From JAJYTL01 sp046705265 (GTDB taxonomy: Bacteria > Pseudomonadota > Alphaproteobacteria > Ferrovibrionales > Ferrovibrionaceae): a stretch of 54,774 nucleotides of DNA. A program made the position numbers and the translations under genes. Under the pieces are notes generated by a model. That model did no database searches and was not told the DNA's origin. It saw only the letters and a program-made list of their open reading frames with translations. Below are positions 34,910-44,232 of the stretch, piece by piece. The stretch covers positions 1 through 54,774 of the forward strand of contig JBJKQL010000046.1 in NCBI GenBank assembly GCA_046705265.1, read 5' to 3'. Numbering within the stretch: position 1 is the first letter of the stretch; every line of letters begins with the position of its first letter.

Positions 34910-35608
34910 GTGCTTCTCTCTCTTCATCATTACTTCATTGAATTCGAGAACCTTCTGAGCATCGGCGTTCCCGAACTTATTAGTAAATATCGCGATTATA
35001 CCTATCTGATCATCTTTATCGGAACGTTCTTTGAAGGCGAAACATTCGTGTTGTTTCTTGGTTATGCGGCACAAAAAGGTTACCTAGACTTGCCGCTGGC
35101 GACGATGATGGCTTGGCTAGGGAGTTTTGCTGGCGATCAAGTGTGGTTTCAAATGGGGCGCCGGTTCGGCAAGCCGTTCTTGCATCGCCGCCCGCACTGG
35201 GTCCTTGCCGCCAGACAGGCGCTCGCGCTCGCCGAACGGTATGATGCTCTCTTTATTCTCACCTTTCGTTTCATGTACGGCATCCGCAACATCTCGGGCT
35301 TTGCGCTCGGCTTGAGCAAGATCACGTCAGTCCGTTTCTTGGTATTCAACTTCATCGCGGCCGGTATCTGGGCGGTGATTTTCTCCGGCGGCGGTTATCT
35401 GTTCGGTCATGTCTCGCAAGCAGTGCTAGGCAAATGGGCCGAGGTGGTCGGCCTTTCACTGCTTGGTTGCTTCATCGCTACGAGCTGGACCGCAATTCTC
35501 ATTCAGCGCCGGCACATGAAGCGGGCCGCGCTTAAGTTCAACCTCGACGACGTAACTGACCCGGTAAGGACCGGGAATCGACGCCGGGAGACCATCGGCA
35601 AAAAGTAA
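34910..35608 (+). CDS. DedA-family membrane protein
   Basis: This 232-residue inner-membrane protein of the DedA/VTT family starts at GTG 34910, preceded by GGAG. Family features are EGETFVLFLGYAAQKGY, MAWLGSFAGDQVWFQMGRRFG, FRFMYGIRNISGFALG with the conserved Arg/Gly pairs, and four or five hydrophobic spans. DedA proteins are linked to undecaprenyl-phosphate and phospholipid flipping. It lies 34 bp upstream of the MFS gene. I see nothing in the 223-bp gap before it. Confidence 0.88.
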   Translation: MLLSLHHYFIEFENLLSIGVPELISKYRDYTYLIIFIGTFFEGETFVLFLGYAAQKGYLDLPLATMMAWLGSFAGDQVWFQMGRRFGKPFLHRRPHWVLAARQALALAERYDALFILTFRFMYGIRNISGFALGLSKITSVRFLVFNFIAAGIWAVIFSGGGYLFGHVSQAVLGKWAEVVGLSLLGCFIATSWTAILIQRRHMKRAALKFNLDDVTDPVRTGNRRRETIGKK

Positions 35609-35642
35609 AGATTGGCATGCGGGAAACAGCAGAGTGTGAGCA

Positions 35643-36845
35643 ATGGCAATGACGCGTAAACCGAGTGGACTCGCCATCATCTTCTTCACGGTCTTCATCG
35701 ATCTTGTCGGATTCGGCGTGATCATTCCGCTATTGCCGTTCTACGCGGAGCATTTCCACGCGACGCCCGACGTGGTCACCTTGTTGATGGCCGTCTACTC
35801 GTTGACACAGTTCTTTTTTGCGCCGTTCTGGGGTCGGCTCTCCGATCGCATCGGCCGCAAGCCGGTGCTGATGATCAGCCTCTTCGGCATTGCTATCGCC
35901 TATGTCGGCGTCGGTTTTTCCCAAAGCCTTTTAGAACTGTTTCTCGCCCGCGCGGCGGCCGGCGCGATGGCGGGCAATATCGCCGCAGCCCAAGCCTATA
36001 TTTCCGACGTGACGCCGCCCGAGAAACGCGCCCATGGCATGGGAATGATCGGCGCCGCCTTCGGCCTCGGCTTCATTCTCGGCCCGGCGATCGGCGGTAT
36101 TCTCGGCGGATCAGACCCGACCAACCCGAATTTCATCGCACCGGCGCTGACCGCCGCCGGACTTTCGCTTTCGGCCAGCTTGTTCGCGCTTGTCATGCTA
36201 GAGGAATCACATCACCCCGAAGATGGCGTGCCCGGGCCCCGGCGCGGCCGCTTCGATGTGCTGCGGCAAGCGCTTACCACTTCCGGCCTGCAACGACTGG
36301 TGATTCTGTTCTTTCTCATCACCTTCGTCTTCTCGGGTATGGAATCGGTTTTCGCCTTGTGGTCGGAGCGGGCTTTCGGCTGGGGTGCGACGCAGAACGG
36401 CTATGTCTTCGCTTATACCGGCCTTGTCGCCGCCGCGGTGCAGGGAGGCCTGATCCGTCGACTGCGCAAACGCTTTGGCGAATCCTTGCTCATCCTGCAA
36501 GGCGCTGCGGTTCTGCTCATCGGCTTTTTCCTTATCCCGTTGTCGCACTCTCTCCCGCTTCTTCTCGTAGCCATGGCCTGCCTGGCCTATGGCGCAGGTC
36601 TTTGTTCGCCATCTTTGAGCAGCCTGATCAGTCTGCATGCCGCCGACAACGCCCGCGGCGGAACACTTGGCGTGTCGCAATCGGCGGCGAGCCTCGCCCG
36701 CATTCTTGGCCCGGCCGCGGCCGGCGTCATGTTCTCTCTCGGCGGACGCAATCTACCCTTCATTGCCGGCGGTGTGGTGGTGGCTCTTGTGCTTGTGATC
36801 GCGCTTGGTCTGCGCCGCACTTCGAAAATCTCGGGTAACGTCTAA
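35643..36845 (+). CDS. MFS efflux transporter, TetA-like
   Basis: This 400-residue protein has twelve predicted membrane spans. It opens with IIFFTVFIDLVGFGVIIPLL and carries motif A in FWGRLSDRIGRKPVLM, GAAFGLGFILGPAIGG (motif C, typical of drug-proton antiporters) and a second-half motif A trace, GLIRRLRKRFGES. This pattern is shared by TetA-type multidrug exporters. The substrate cannot be told from sequence, and tetracycline resistance should not be inferred. It follows DedA in the same direction. Confidence 0.88.
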   Translation: MAMTRKPSGLAIIFFTVFIDLVGFGVIIPLLPFYAEHFHATPDVVTLLMAVYSLTQFFFAPFWGRLSDRIGRKPVLMISLFGIAIAYVGVGFSQSLLELFLARAAAGAMAGNIAAAQAYISDVTPPEKRAHGMGMIGAAFGLGFILGPAIGGILGGSDPTNPNFIAPALTAAGLSLSASLFALVMLEESHHPEDGVPGPRRGRFDVLRQALTTSGLQRLVILFFLITFVFSGMESVFALWSERAFGWGATQNGYVFAYTGLVAAAVQGGLIRRLRKRFGESLLILQGAAVLLIGFFLIPLSHSLPLLLVAMACLAYGAGLCSPSLSSLISLHAADNARGGTLGVSQSAASLARILGPAAAGVMFSLGGRNLPFIAGGVVVALVLVIALGLRRTSKISGNV

Positions 36846-37173
36846 CGCCCTGCCGCTATAAGCGGACCCGGGAGGGACTTGGACTCCCGGTATTGCCCCC
36901 CTCACATTTTTTTAACCAACCCAGAACGAAAATGGCCTCACCGCTCGCCCGGTATCGGGCGGCGGTGCGGTCTAAACGATCGGGTGGAAACAGGCGTGGC
37001 GATACGTGTCTTACGAGATAAAGCCAGCGCAGGATTCGCCGGGGGAGCGCCACACGGCAGCTTCTCGACGGCGGCGGCCTCACGACCGGCGCACCGTTAA
37101 AGGAGAGAAGGGATTTGCCGCCCGGACGCGCACGAAGCCCCGCCGCGGACAGGCTCAATAAGGAGAGCGCCGC
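36846..37173. other. 328-bp intergenic region with two strong hairpins
   Basis: CCGGGAG (36868-36874) pairs with CTCCCGG (36884-36890), and a run of seven T at 36907-36913 follows 16 bases later, a possible terminator for the MFS gene. Further on, 36941-36965 can fold into a 10-bp G/C stem with one bulged T and a GTAT loop, in the probable leader of the TPR/GT41 gene. No gene or RNA family is recognised. Two AGGAGAG-type purine runs lie in the last 80 bases, the second being the ribosome binding site of the next gene. Confidence 0.4.
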
Positions 37174-39288
37174 GTGCTGGACCTAATCGCGCAAGCCAAA
37201 CAGCGGCATGTCGCCGGCGACATCGGAGCCGCGAAGAGCCTCTATCTGGAGGTTCTGAAAGCCAATCCACAGCACGCGGATGCTTGGTATCATCTTGGAG
37301 TTATCTGCTATCAAATCAAACAATACGACCTCGCCCGTCAGGCGATGGAGAACGCCATCGCGATGCGGCCCGATTTCGCGATCGCTTGCGACACCTTAGG
37401 AAATCTTTACTGGGATATCGCCGATTTTGACAAGGCGATCGATAACTTCCGGCGGGCCACGGCGCTCGCACCGAAGAACGCTCAGGCCTGGTTCCACCTC
37501 GCCAGCGCGCTCGCCCTGAATGGCGACTTGCAGGGGGCGGTCGCCGCCTACTGGGAAGTGATCCACCTCACGCCAAAGGAATTTTGGCCGCACCTTAATC
37601 TAGCCGAGATACTGCATCGTCTCTGGGAAAATATCAGTGCCGAAACGATCGTTCGCCACGCCATCAAACTCAAATCCGATGTTCCTCAGGCCTGGACTCT
37701 CCTCGCGCGTACCCTTGTCAACCAGGGTCGCGCAGTGGAAGCGGCTGACTGCATCAACAAAATCATCGAGAGGTGGGTCGATGACGATGACGCCCTTCTC
37801 AGCATCGCAGAGATTCTTGGCTACTGGAAAGCCTACGACTACGCAGCGCAGTTCTACCGTCTTATGCTCACGCGCCGCCCCGATCATCCCTTGGCGCTGT
37901 CGCGCTTAGTTGATATCCATCTATCGCTCTGTGATTGGAAAGACTTCGACCAGTTTGTCGCGCTTGTGGTCGGTTCGGTCGAGCGCTTCATCAAGCAGGA
38001 TAGCGCGGTTCCCCTGGATATCTTCAACCTTCAGGCCGTGCCCATACCACAGCATTTTGTTCTCGAATCGGCGCGTCAGCGTTCTCGAGTTCTTGCGCGT
38101 CGCGCCGAGGAGAAAAAGGCCGCACTCAATCTTAATTTCTCGTTCCTCAAGACTCCGCACGGCGACGGCGGGCGCATCCGCGTTGGCTATCTTATGCCCT
38201 ATACGCATCGATCGAGCCTGCCGCTTGCAATCCAGGGCCTCATCGAACAGCACGACCGCAAACGATTCGAGATTGTCGGCTATTCGCTGATGGCCTGCGA
38301 CCTCAGCGAGGAGAGTGCCACCTTCCGCAATACATTCGATAAGTTTACCTATATGGTCGGTTGGCGCCCGGAAGTCGCTGCGCGGCGTCTCCATGCGGAC
38401 GGCATCGATGTCATGATCGACACAACCGGGCATACCAGCGTCCATTGGCAAGACGTCATCGCCTACCGTCCAGCTCCGATCATCGCCCATTATCTTGGCT
38501 ACTCCATCACCACCGGCGCCGACTACGTCGACTACTTGATCAGCGACAAGCGCTATATTCCGCCGGAATGGCAGCAATATTGCTCGGAAAAGCTGGTCTA
38601 TTTGCCGGATTCCTTCATGACGCCGCTGCGTGGAAAGATTTCAGATAAGGTTTTCACACGTGCCAGTCAGGATTTGCCGGAGGATGGCTTCGTCTTTGCC
38701 AACTTCAATCACCCCTGCAAATTTGAGCCTTCGATCTTCGACATCTGGATGCGTATTTTAAAGCGGGTGCCAGGCTCCGTGCTCTGGCTTTGCGATTGGA
38801 TACCAAAGAGCATAGACAACCTGCGCCGCGAAGCGGAGCAACGGGGTGTCAGTGGAACTCGGTTGGTCCTGGCCAAGCGCGAGGCTCATGCCGATCATCT
38901 GAGCCGCCTTCGTCTCGCCGACCTTGTGCTTGATAACCGTTATCATGGCGGCGGCGTCACCACGTTGGATGCCCTTTGGGCGGGCGTCCCGGTACTTTCT
39001 TGTGCCGGCGAGCGACCTGCGGCGCGGCTTGGCGCGACGCTTCTAAGCGCGGCCGGAATGTTGGATCTCGTCACCACGGATCTTGCCGAATATGAGCGTC
39101 AGGCCCTTATCTATGCTGAGAACCCCGCACTTCTTGCGTCGGTGCGCGCGCGTGTGGCCAAATGTCAAACTTCACCACTCTTCGATCCAGACCGCTACCG
39201 GCGGCACGTCGAACACGCCTATGAAATGATGTGGAAGAACTATTGTGCCGGCCGGCCGCCGCAGGTCATCGAAGTACCAGCGCTGTAA
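37174..39288 (+). CDS. TPR protein with C-terminal GT41 (OGT-like) glycosyltransferase domain
   Basis: The 704-residue protein starts at GTG 37174 after AAGGAG. Residues 1 to about 280 are TPR repeats (ADAWYHLGVICYQIKQYDLA, NAQAWFHLASALALNGDLQG). From about 330 comes a SPINDLY/O-GlcNAc-transferase-like region: GRIRVGYLMPYTHRSS, YRPAPIIAHYLGYSITTGAD, FVFANFNHPCKFEP, and RLADLVLDNRYHGGGVTTLD leading into LWAGVPVLSCAGERPAARLG. Eukaryotic-type OGT attaches GlcNAc to Ser/Thr. Here several core motifs differ (YLGYS for YLGYPG, DNRYHGGG for DTxxYNG), so donor and target are open. It stands alone and converges with the ABC transporter genes. No signal peptide is seen. Confidence 0.85.
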   Translation: MLDLIAQAKQRHVAGDIGAAKSLYLEVLKANPQHADAWYHLGVICYQIKQYDLARQAMENAIAMRPDFAIACDTLGNLYWDIADFDKAIDNFRRATALAPKNAQAWFHLASALALNGDLQGAVAAYWEVIHLTPKEFWPHLNLAEILHRLWENISAETIVRHAIKLKSDVPQAWTLLARTLVNQGRAVEAADCINKIIERWVDDDDALLSIAEILGYWKAYDYAAQFYRLMLTRRPDHPLALSRLVDIHLSLCDWKDFDQFVALVVGSVERFIKQDSAVPLDIFNLQAVPIPQHFVLESARQRSRVLARRAEEKKAALNLNFSFLKTPHGDGGRIRVGYLMPYTHRSSLPLAIQGLIEQHDRKRFEIVGYSLMACDLSEESATFRNTFDKFTYMVGWRPEVAARRLHADGIDVMIDTTGHTSVHWQDVIAYRPAPIIAHYLGYSITTGADYVDYLISDKRYIPPEWQQYCSEKLVYLPDSFMTPLRGKISDKVFTRASQDLPEDGFVFANFNHPCKFEPSIFDIWMRILKRVPGSVLWLCDWIPKSIDNLRREAEQRGVSGTRLVLAKREAHADHLSRLRLADLVLDNRYHGGGVTTLDALWAGVPVLSCAGERPAARLGATLLSAAGMLDLVTTDLAEYERQALIYAENPALLASVRARVAKCQTSPLFDPDRYRRHVEHAYEMMWKNYCAGRPPQVIEVPAL

Positions 39289-39430
39289 GACGCGATCGCT
39301 TCACGACTTTATGAGTCGAGGCATAATTCTTGCCTTACGGTGGCCAGACGGCGCCCGAACACACCCCGACCTTTCAATCGGGCACCAGCAGGAAATCGTG
39401 AAACTCCGACCACGCTCGACGAGAGCCATC

Positions 39431-40162
39431 CTACAAGCCGAGGTAGAGCTTCTTGACCAGATCATTGTCGACCAGCGCCTCGCGCGATCCGCCCTCGAAT
39501 TCGATGCGCCCGTGAACGATAACGTAACCACGATCTGCAATGCGCATCGCTTGCGGGAAGTTTTGTTCCGCCATGAGGACGGTGAGTCCGAAGCGTTGTT
39601 TGAGTTCCGCGATCTTTTTCACGGCGTGCTGCACCAAGAGTGGAGACAGGCCAACGGACGGCTCGTCGACCAACAGAATGCGGGGCGCCGTCATAAGCGC
39701 GCGCGCGAGGGCCAGCATCTGTTGCTCGCCCCCGCTCATATTCCCGGCGAGCTGACGGCGGCGCTCAGCTAGGCGCGGAAAAGCCTCATAGCAGAACGCC
39801 AGGTTCTCGGAAAGACGGCTACGCGCGGTGGGGCGGTACGCACCGAGCAGAAGATTCTCCTGCACGGTGAGTTTAGGGAATAGACGCCGCCCTTCCGGCA
39901 CCAGAACGATGCCAAGCCGCACCACGTCCTGTGGCGGCATGCCGATCAGGTCGTGCTCGGTGTCATCGATGCGTGCGACGATACGGCCGGCGCTCGGCCG
40001 CACCATTCCCATGATACACTTGATCAGAGTGCTTTTCCCGTTTCCGTTCGTGCCGAGAAGCGCCACCGTCTCGCCGTTGTTAACTGCAAGCGAGAGCCCG
40101 TGTAGCACTTGCACGTTACCATAACCTGCGTGCAGATCCTCGACATGCAGACTATTCGCCAA
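39431..40162 (-). CDS. livF: branched-chain amino acid type ABC transporter ATPase LivF
   Basis: LivF is one of two ATPases of the HAAT importer family. I chose the TTG at 40162, which follows GGAG at 10 bases and gives 243 residues beginning with ANSLHVEDLHAGYGNVQVLH. It has Walker A LLGTNGNGKSTLI, the signature MSGGEQQMLALARAL and Walker B RILLVDEPSVGLSP, then the H-loop region TVLMAEQNFPQA. The family-typical VPEGRRLFPKLTVQENL is present. It overlaps livG by 11 bp and is the last gene of the importer operon. Confidence 0.92.
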   Translation of the reverse strand: MANSLHVEDLHAGYGNVQVLHGLSLAVNNGETVALLGTNGNGKSTLIKCIMGMVRPSAGRIVARIDDTEHDLIGMPPQDVVRLGIVLVPEGRRLFPKLTVQENLLLGAYRPTARSRLSENLAFCYEAFPRLAERRRQLAGNMSGGEQQMLALARALMTAPRILLVDEPSVGLSPLLVQHAVKKIAELKQRFGLTVLMAEQNFPQAMRIADRGYVIVHGRIEFEGGSREALVDNDLVKKLYLGL

Positions 40163-40889
40163 GATACGCTTTCTCCACTTCCGGATTGCGCATGACCTCC
40201 TCCGGATCACCATCGGCAATTTTCCGCCCAACGACCAGCACCACCACGCGCTCAGAAAAACGCATCACCGCGCGCATGATATGTTCGATCATGATCACAG
40301 CTATGCCGCGCGCCTTCATGTCGAGCAGGATTGCAAGGATCTCGTCGACTTCGGTCGAAGACAATCCCGCCATTGCCTCATCGGCGATAAGCAACTTGGG
40401 TCGCGCGGCGATTGCGCGCGCCAGCTCTAGTTTGCGCATCTCGGCTTGAGTAAGACTGCCCGACGGCTGATCGGCCTTAGCGGCAAGACCAATCTGCCGC
40501 AGGACCTCAAGCGCTTCCTCGGTCGCCTCGTCAGAGTGGCGTGGTTTACCATTGTGGGGGTGTGCCGCGTAAAAAAGCGGGATCAGCAAGTTGTCGAGCA
40601 CGCACATGCTCGCGAACGGCTTCGGAATCTGGAAACTTCGCGCCAGGCCGAGCCGGGTGCGGCGATGCGGCTTAAGGCCGACGAGGTCATGGCCATCGAA
40701 ACAGATCGAACCCTGTTCGTGGCGTAGCACACCCGTAATGCAGTTGACCAAAGTGCTCTTTCCCGATCCGTTCGGGCCGATCAAGCCCAGCCGCTCGCCG
40801 CTGTAGACATCGAGGTCGACATCCTCAAGGGCGACGAATCCTCCGAAGCGCTTCGTGACCTGCTTGACTTTGAGCACCGGTTCGCTCAT
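40152..40889 (-). CDS. livG: branched-chain amino acid type ABC transporter ATPase LivG
   Basis: This second ATPase of the importer has 245 residues from the ATG at 40889, which shares an ATGA overlap with the livM stop. Walker A is GLIGPNGSGKSTLVN, the signature region is SLTQAEMRKLELARA (LivG type, not SGGQ), and Walker B is KLLIADEAMAGLSSTE. The insert GLARSFQIPKPFASMCVLDN and the C-terminal GDPEEVMRNPEVEKAYLGE are diagnostic for LivG. Another ATG 9 bases upstream is less likely given the overlap. Confidence 0.93.
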   Translation of the reverse strand: MSEPVLKVKQVTKRFGGFVALEDVDLDVYSGERLGLIGPNGSGKSTLVNCITGVLRHEQGSICFDGHDLVGLKPHRRTRLGLARSFQIPKPFASMCVLDNLLIPLFYAAHPHNGKPRHSDEATEEALEVLRQIGLAAKADQPSGSLTQAEMRKLELARAIAARPKLLIADEAMAGLSSTEVDEILAILLDMKARGIAVIMIEHIMRAVMRFSERVVVLVVGRKIADGDPEEVMRNPEVEKAYLGE

Positions 40890-41851
40890 CGCGTGCATCG
40901 CTTCCGACGCCGGAAATATTTCTGCGCCAGACCGACAATCCCCCGCGGCGCGATACTGATGAAGACGACCAACATGACTCCGACCAGCAACACATTGAGT
41001 TCCGACGACACGGTGACCGTGATGGCCTGCTGCGCGGTGCCGATCAAGAGCGCGCCGATGACCGGTCCAATCCAGTGAGCGGTACCCCCGATCATCGGCA
41101 TGGCAATGGCGTTCACGGCGACGACCAGACTGAAGGCAGAGGCAGGGTCGACAAACGTGACGAAGAAAGGATAGGGAGCACCGGCAACTCCCATCATCGC
41201 GCCCATCACCATGGTCGAGATGAGCTTGAGGCGTAATGTGGGCACACCGGCACATTCAGCGGCAACCTCGTCGTCCCGAATGGCGGTGAGACCACGACCG
41301 AGATGCGATGATACCATGGCGCGCGAGATCGCCACGGATCCCACCGTCAACAGCAACATGACCATGAACAACATTTGGATGTAGCTGTGGAACCACAAGT
41401 GATTCGCAGGCGTAAGAATGTAGGCACCGCGCGCCCCGCCCACATAGGACCAGTTACTGACGAGGGTCGCCAGCACGATAGCCATAGCAAGGGTCGCGAT
41501 CGCGAAGTACACACCTCTCAGGCGTAAGCTGAGGTAACCGACTCCGAGGCCGATGAGGCCGCAAACAACGGCGGCGGCAGCAAGCAGTACCGGCAGTGGT
41601 AAAACGTGACCGAAATATTTATCCAAAAAGATTGAAGTGTATGCACCGGCCGCAAAAAATCCGGCGCTACCGAAATTCACATAGCCCGTGAATCCACCCA
41701 GAATGTTCCAGGCCACTGCCATGAGGATATCTTGTAGAATTACATAAAGGGCGTTGAAGTAGTAGTCGTTATGGAGCACCTCAGTGAGCCCGAGCCCAGC
41801 GACCACGATGAGGCCTGCAAATAACCAAAAAGAGCTTAACCTGAATTTCAT
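40886..41851 (-). CDS. livM: branched-chain amino acid type ABC transporter permease LivM
   Basis: This 321-residue integral membrane permease has about ten hydrophobic spans. It contains AWNILGGFTGYVNFGSAGFF, the family helix with G..SFG-type turn, GVYFAIATLAMAIVLATLVS, and the cytoplasmic coupling region MVSSHLGRGLTAIRDDEVAA with RDDE, typical of LivM. It abuts livH with no gap and overlaps livG by 4 bp. Confidence 0.93.
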   Translation of the reverse strand: MKFRLSSFWLFAGLIVVAGLGLTEVLHNDYYFNALYVILQDILMAVAWNILGGFTGYVNFGSAGFFAAGAYTSIFLDKYFGHVLPLPVLLAAAAVVCGLIGLGVGYLSLRLRGVYFAIATLAMAIVLATLVSNWSYVGGARGAYILTPANHLWFHSYIQMLFMVMLLLTVGSVAISRAMVSSHLGRGLTAIRDDEVAAECAGVPTLRLKLISTMVMGAMMGVAGAPYPFFVTFVDPASAFSLVVAVNAIAMPMIGGTAHWIGPVIGALLIGTAQQAITVTVSSELNVLLVGVMLVVFISIAPRGIVGLAQKYFRRRKRCTR

Positions 41852-42727
41852 CTAGCGCCTACCAAAGAGCCCCGCCGGGCGCAGAGCAAGAGTCAGCAAC
41901 AGCACACCGAAGGCTACGGCCGGCGACCATGACGGGCCAATGAAAGTGGCCACCAAACTTTCTACGACGCCCAGGATCATTGCCGCGACGAACGTGCCGT
42001 TGATACTGCCCATGCCGCCAAGCACGACGATGGCGAACACCCGGCCGATGTAATCGCGGTCGATAGAGGGCTGGACCGGTCCGATAATAATAAGGAGCGC
42101 GCCGGCCAGCGCCGTCGTCGCGATCGCCAGGCCGAAGGCGAATTGCTTGATCCTTACCGGGTTCGCACCCATCAATTGTAGCGCCAAGTGGTCCTGGGCT
42201 ACCGCCAGGATCGCGCGCCCCGTGAATGTGCGTGAAAGATACAGATATACGCCGCCGCTCATCACCAACGACGTGACGAAAGGAACCACGAGGCGCAACG
42301 GCAATCCAACCGGACCGAGGTTAACACTTTCGCCGATGTAAGCCGCGCTTACGAGACGGTAGTCGACGCCGTAGGTCAGCATCAGGACGACTTCGATGAT
42401 GAACATGACGCCGAAGAAGAACGCGAGCCCGCTTAGGGACTCCTGTCCCGTGCGCTCGAACGCCATGTAATAGATCCGGTATGTCGCAACGCCAATGCAA
42501 AAGAAGACCGGCATGGCAAGCAGCCCGCTCAATACGGGGTCGAGCCCGAAGCGGCTATTCAGGACATAGGCGACGTAAGAGCCGACAACGATGAAAGCAG
42601 GATGTGCTATGTTTACGATGTCGAGCTGGCCAAAGCTGATGGCCAGCCCGATCGACACCGCCGCATAGAAGCCGCCGAGCAGAACCCCCGCGACGAGGGC
42701 ATTCGAAAGAAGATCAACCGAAAGCAC
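41852..42727 (-). CDS. livH: branched-chain amino acid type ABC transporter permease LivH
   Basis: This 291-residue permease starts at GTG 42727. Family features include LLGGFYAAVSIGLAISFGQL, DIVNIAHPAFIVVGSYVAY, the coupling segment TFTGRAILAVAQDHLALQLM and GRVFAIVVLGGMGSINGTFV. It has about eight membrane spans. It partners LivM in the membrane channel and begins 28 bp after the binding-protein gene. Confidence 0.93.
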   Translation of the reverse strand: MLSVDLLSNALVAGVLLGGFYAAVSIGLAISFGQLDIVNIAHPAFIVVGSYVAYVLNSRFGLDPVLSGLLAMPVFFCIGVATYRIYYMAFERTGQESLSGLAFFFGVMFIIEVVLMLTYGVDYRLVSAAYIGESVNLGPVGLPLRLVVPFVTSLVMSGGVYLYLSRTFTGRAILAVAQDHLALQLMGANPVRIKQFAFGLAIATTALAGALLIIIGPVQPSIDRDYIGRVFAIVVLGGMGSINGTFVAAMILGVVESLVATFIGPSWSPAVAFGVLLLTLALRPAGLFGRR

Positions 42728-42755
42728 CGCCGCGCGGGGCCCTGTTTAATACCAA

Positions 42756-44021
42756 TCACTCGTTAAAGGGATAGACCATCTTCCCCGACTTCCATTGCCG
42801 TGGATAGAGCACAACCTGCGTACCCGGCTTGGTAAACTGCTCAAGGTTGTTTGGTTTCACGTTGCGGAACTGAACCATCAGCACGCGCGTTCTGGCCCAC
42901 TCGCCGTTCTTGCCGAACTTCACCTTCCCGACCACGGTGTTGAAGCTATGCGAATGCATATAAACGGCGAGCTTCGCTTGGTTTAAACCGTGCGTCGCCT
43001 CGATCGCCTCTCCCAACACCTGCAGATAAGCGTAGGCGTAAGGAGGCAGGTACTGGCCCAGGGGGTCGACGCCCTTTCCTTTTGCCGCTTTCTCATATTT
43101 CTTCAGAAACGCGTTGATGCCAGTGAAGTTAAGTGTCGGCGCGGGGACCCAGAACGTATAATTGACGATGTTGTCGAGCATCGGGCCCAGGTTCTTCTGG
43201 ATGGCCGCGAACTGCAGGCCAACCATGCCACCGCCGAACATTTTTGCCTTAAGGCCGACTTCGCGCGCCGCTTTGACGATACCGACCGACCCGGGCGGAT
43301 AGGAGGCCACGTAAACGAGGTCAGGGTGTTCCGCCTGGATGGCCCGAACGATCGGCGTAAAGTCTGGCGTTCCGGGTGGGTAGGTCTTGTCGTAGACAAT
43401 TTTCAGCCCGGCCTTCTTGGCATTCGCACGCGCGCCCGCCGCAGCGTTGAGAGCGAAATCAGAATCCGCTGCGATGATCGCGATGGTCTTCGGCTTTGGA
43501 TTCTGTTCCATGGCCAGCTGGAAGAAGCCTTTCGACCAATCGAGCTTCGGCTGCGGCCCCGATGGCATGATCTGAAAGTAGCGGTCATAGTTAAATTGCG
43601 TGTTGACCGCGAGCCCGAAGAGCGACGGGAAGACCAAGCCCTTCCGCATCACGATCGGCATCGCCGGAGAAATTTCGTTGGTGCCGTAGCTCGATACCAC
43701 CAAATTGACGTGGTCAACGTCGAGAAGCTTCGTGTAGATCCCGGGCACCTTGGCGGGATTGGTCGCGTCGTCGTAATAAACGAACTGTACCGGCCGGCCT
43801 AGCAAACCGCCCTTTGCGTTGATATCGTGACGCCAGATCTGCATCGCGATCAACGCCGCTTTGCCGGCCCCCGCGAGGCCGCCGCTCAGCGCCATGCTGA
43901 AACCGATCTTGATGGGTTTCGCAGCTTGCGCCGTATTGGAAAATACCGAGCCGGCTGTGACAGTCAGCGCCAGCGCACCCACCATCAGCCAAGCACGTCG
44001 CGACGAGCGATGTTTGAGCAT
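42756..44021 (-). CDS. periplasmic substrate-binding protein (Peripla_BP_6, LivK-like)
   Basis: The 421-residue protein has a signal peptide (MLKHRSSRRAWLMVGALALT to about AQA at residue 33) and then the mature start KPIKIGFSMALSGGLAGAGK. This is the HAAT binding-protein fold with LLGRPVQFVYYDDATNPAK, VVSSYGTNEISPAMPIVMRK and a C-terminal VGKVKFGKNGEW. At 421 residues it is longer than LivK/LivJ (about 370) and more like binding proteins described for aromatic or amide substrates, so the ligand is probably not leucine. It leads the importer operon, 211 bp downstream of the molybdenum hydroxylase genes. Confidence 0.9.
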   Translation of the reverse strand: MLKHRSSRRAWLMVGALALTVTAGSVFSNTAQAAKPIKIGFSMALSGGLAGAGKAALIAMQIWRHDINAKGGLLGRPVQFVYYDDATNPAKVPGIYTKLLDVDHVNLVVSSYGTNEISPAMPIVMRKGLVFPSLFGLAVNTQFNYDRYFQIMPSGPQPKLDWSKGFFQLAMEQNPKPKTIAIIAADSDFALNAAAGARANAKKAGLKIVYDKTYPPGTPDFTPIVRAIQAEHPDLVYVASYPPGSVGIVKAAREVGLKAKMFGGGMVGLQFAAIQKNLGPMLDNIVNYTFWVPAPTLNFTGINAFLKKYEKAAKGKGVDPLGQYLPPYAYAYLQVLGEAIEATHGLNQAKLAVYMHSHSFNTVVGKVKFGKNGEWARTRVLMVQFRNVKPNNLEQFTKPGTQVVLYPRQWKSGKMVYPFNE

Positions 44022-44232
44022 CTACGAGCCCTCCCCGTGTGTCTTATAAAAGCATCCCCTTGTGGCGAACCTGAGGACGTTAAGTGGAGTCTATAGACAA
44101 TAATCGCTTCATGCACAAGGGAGGGTCGCCGGACAACCCTCACGGATTCAAGGAGGCAGTAGCGGAGACCGGGATTGCGGCGGTAGAAGCGACGAAACAG
44201 AAGCGAGTCCTCGATCGATGGGGGACAAAGGC

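Noticed and set aside
35643..36845. Calling the MFS gene tetA
   Set aside because: Shared antiporter motifs show only the DHA family; no sequence feature proves tetracycline as substrate.
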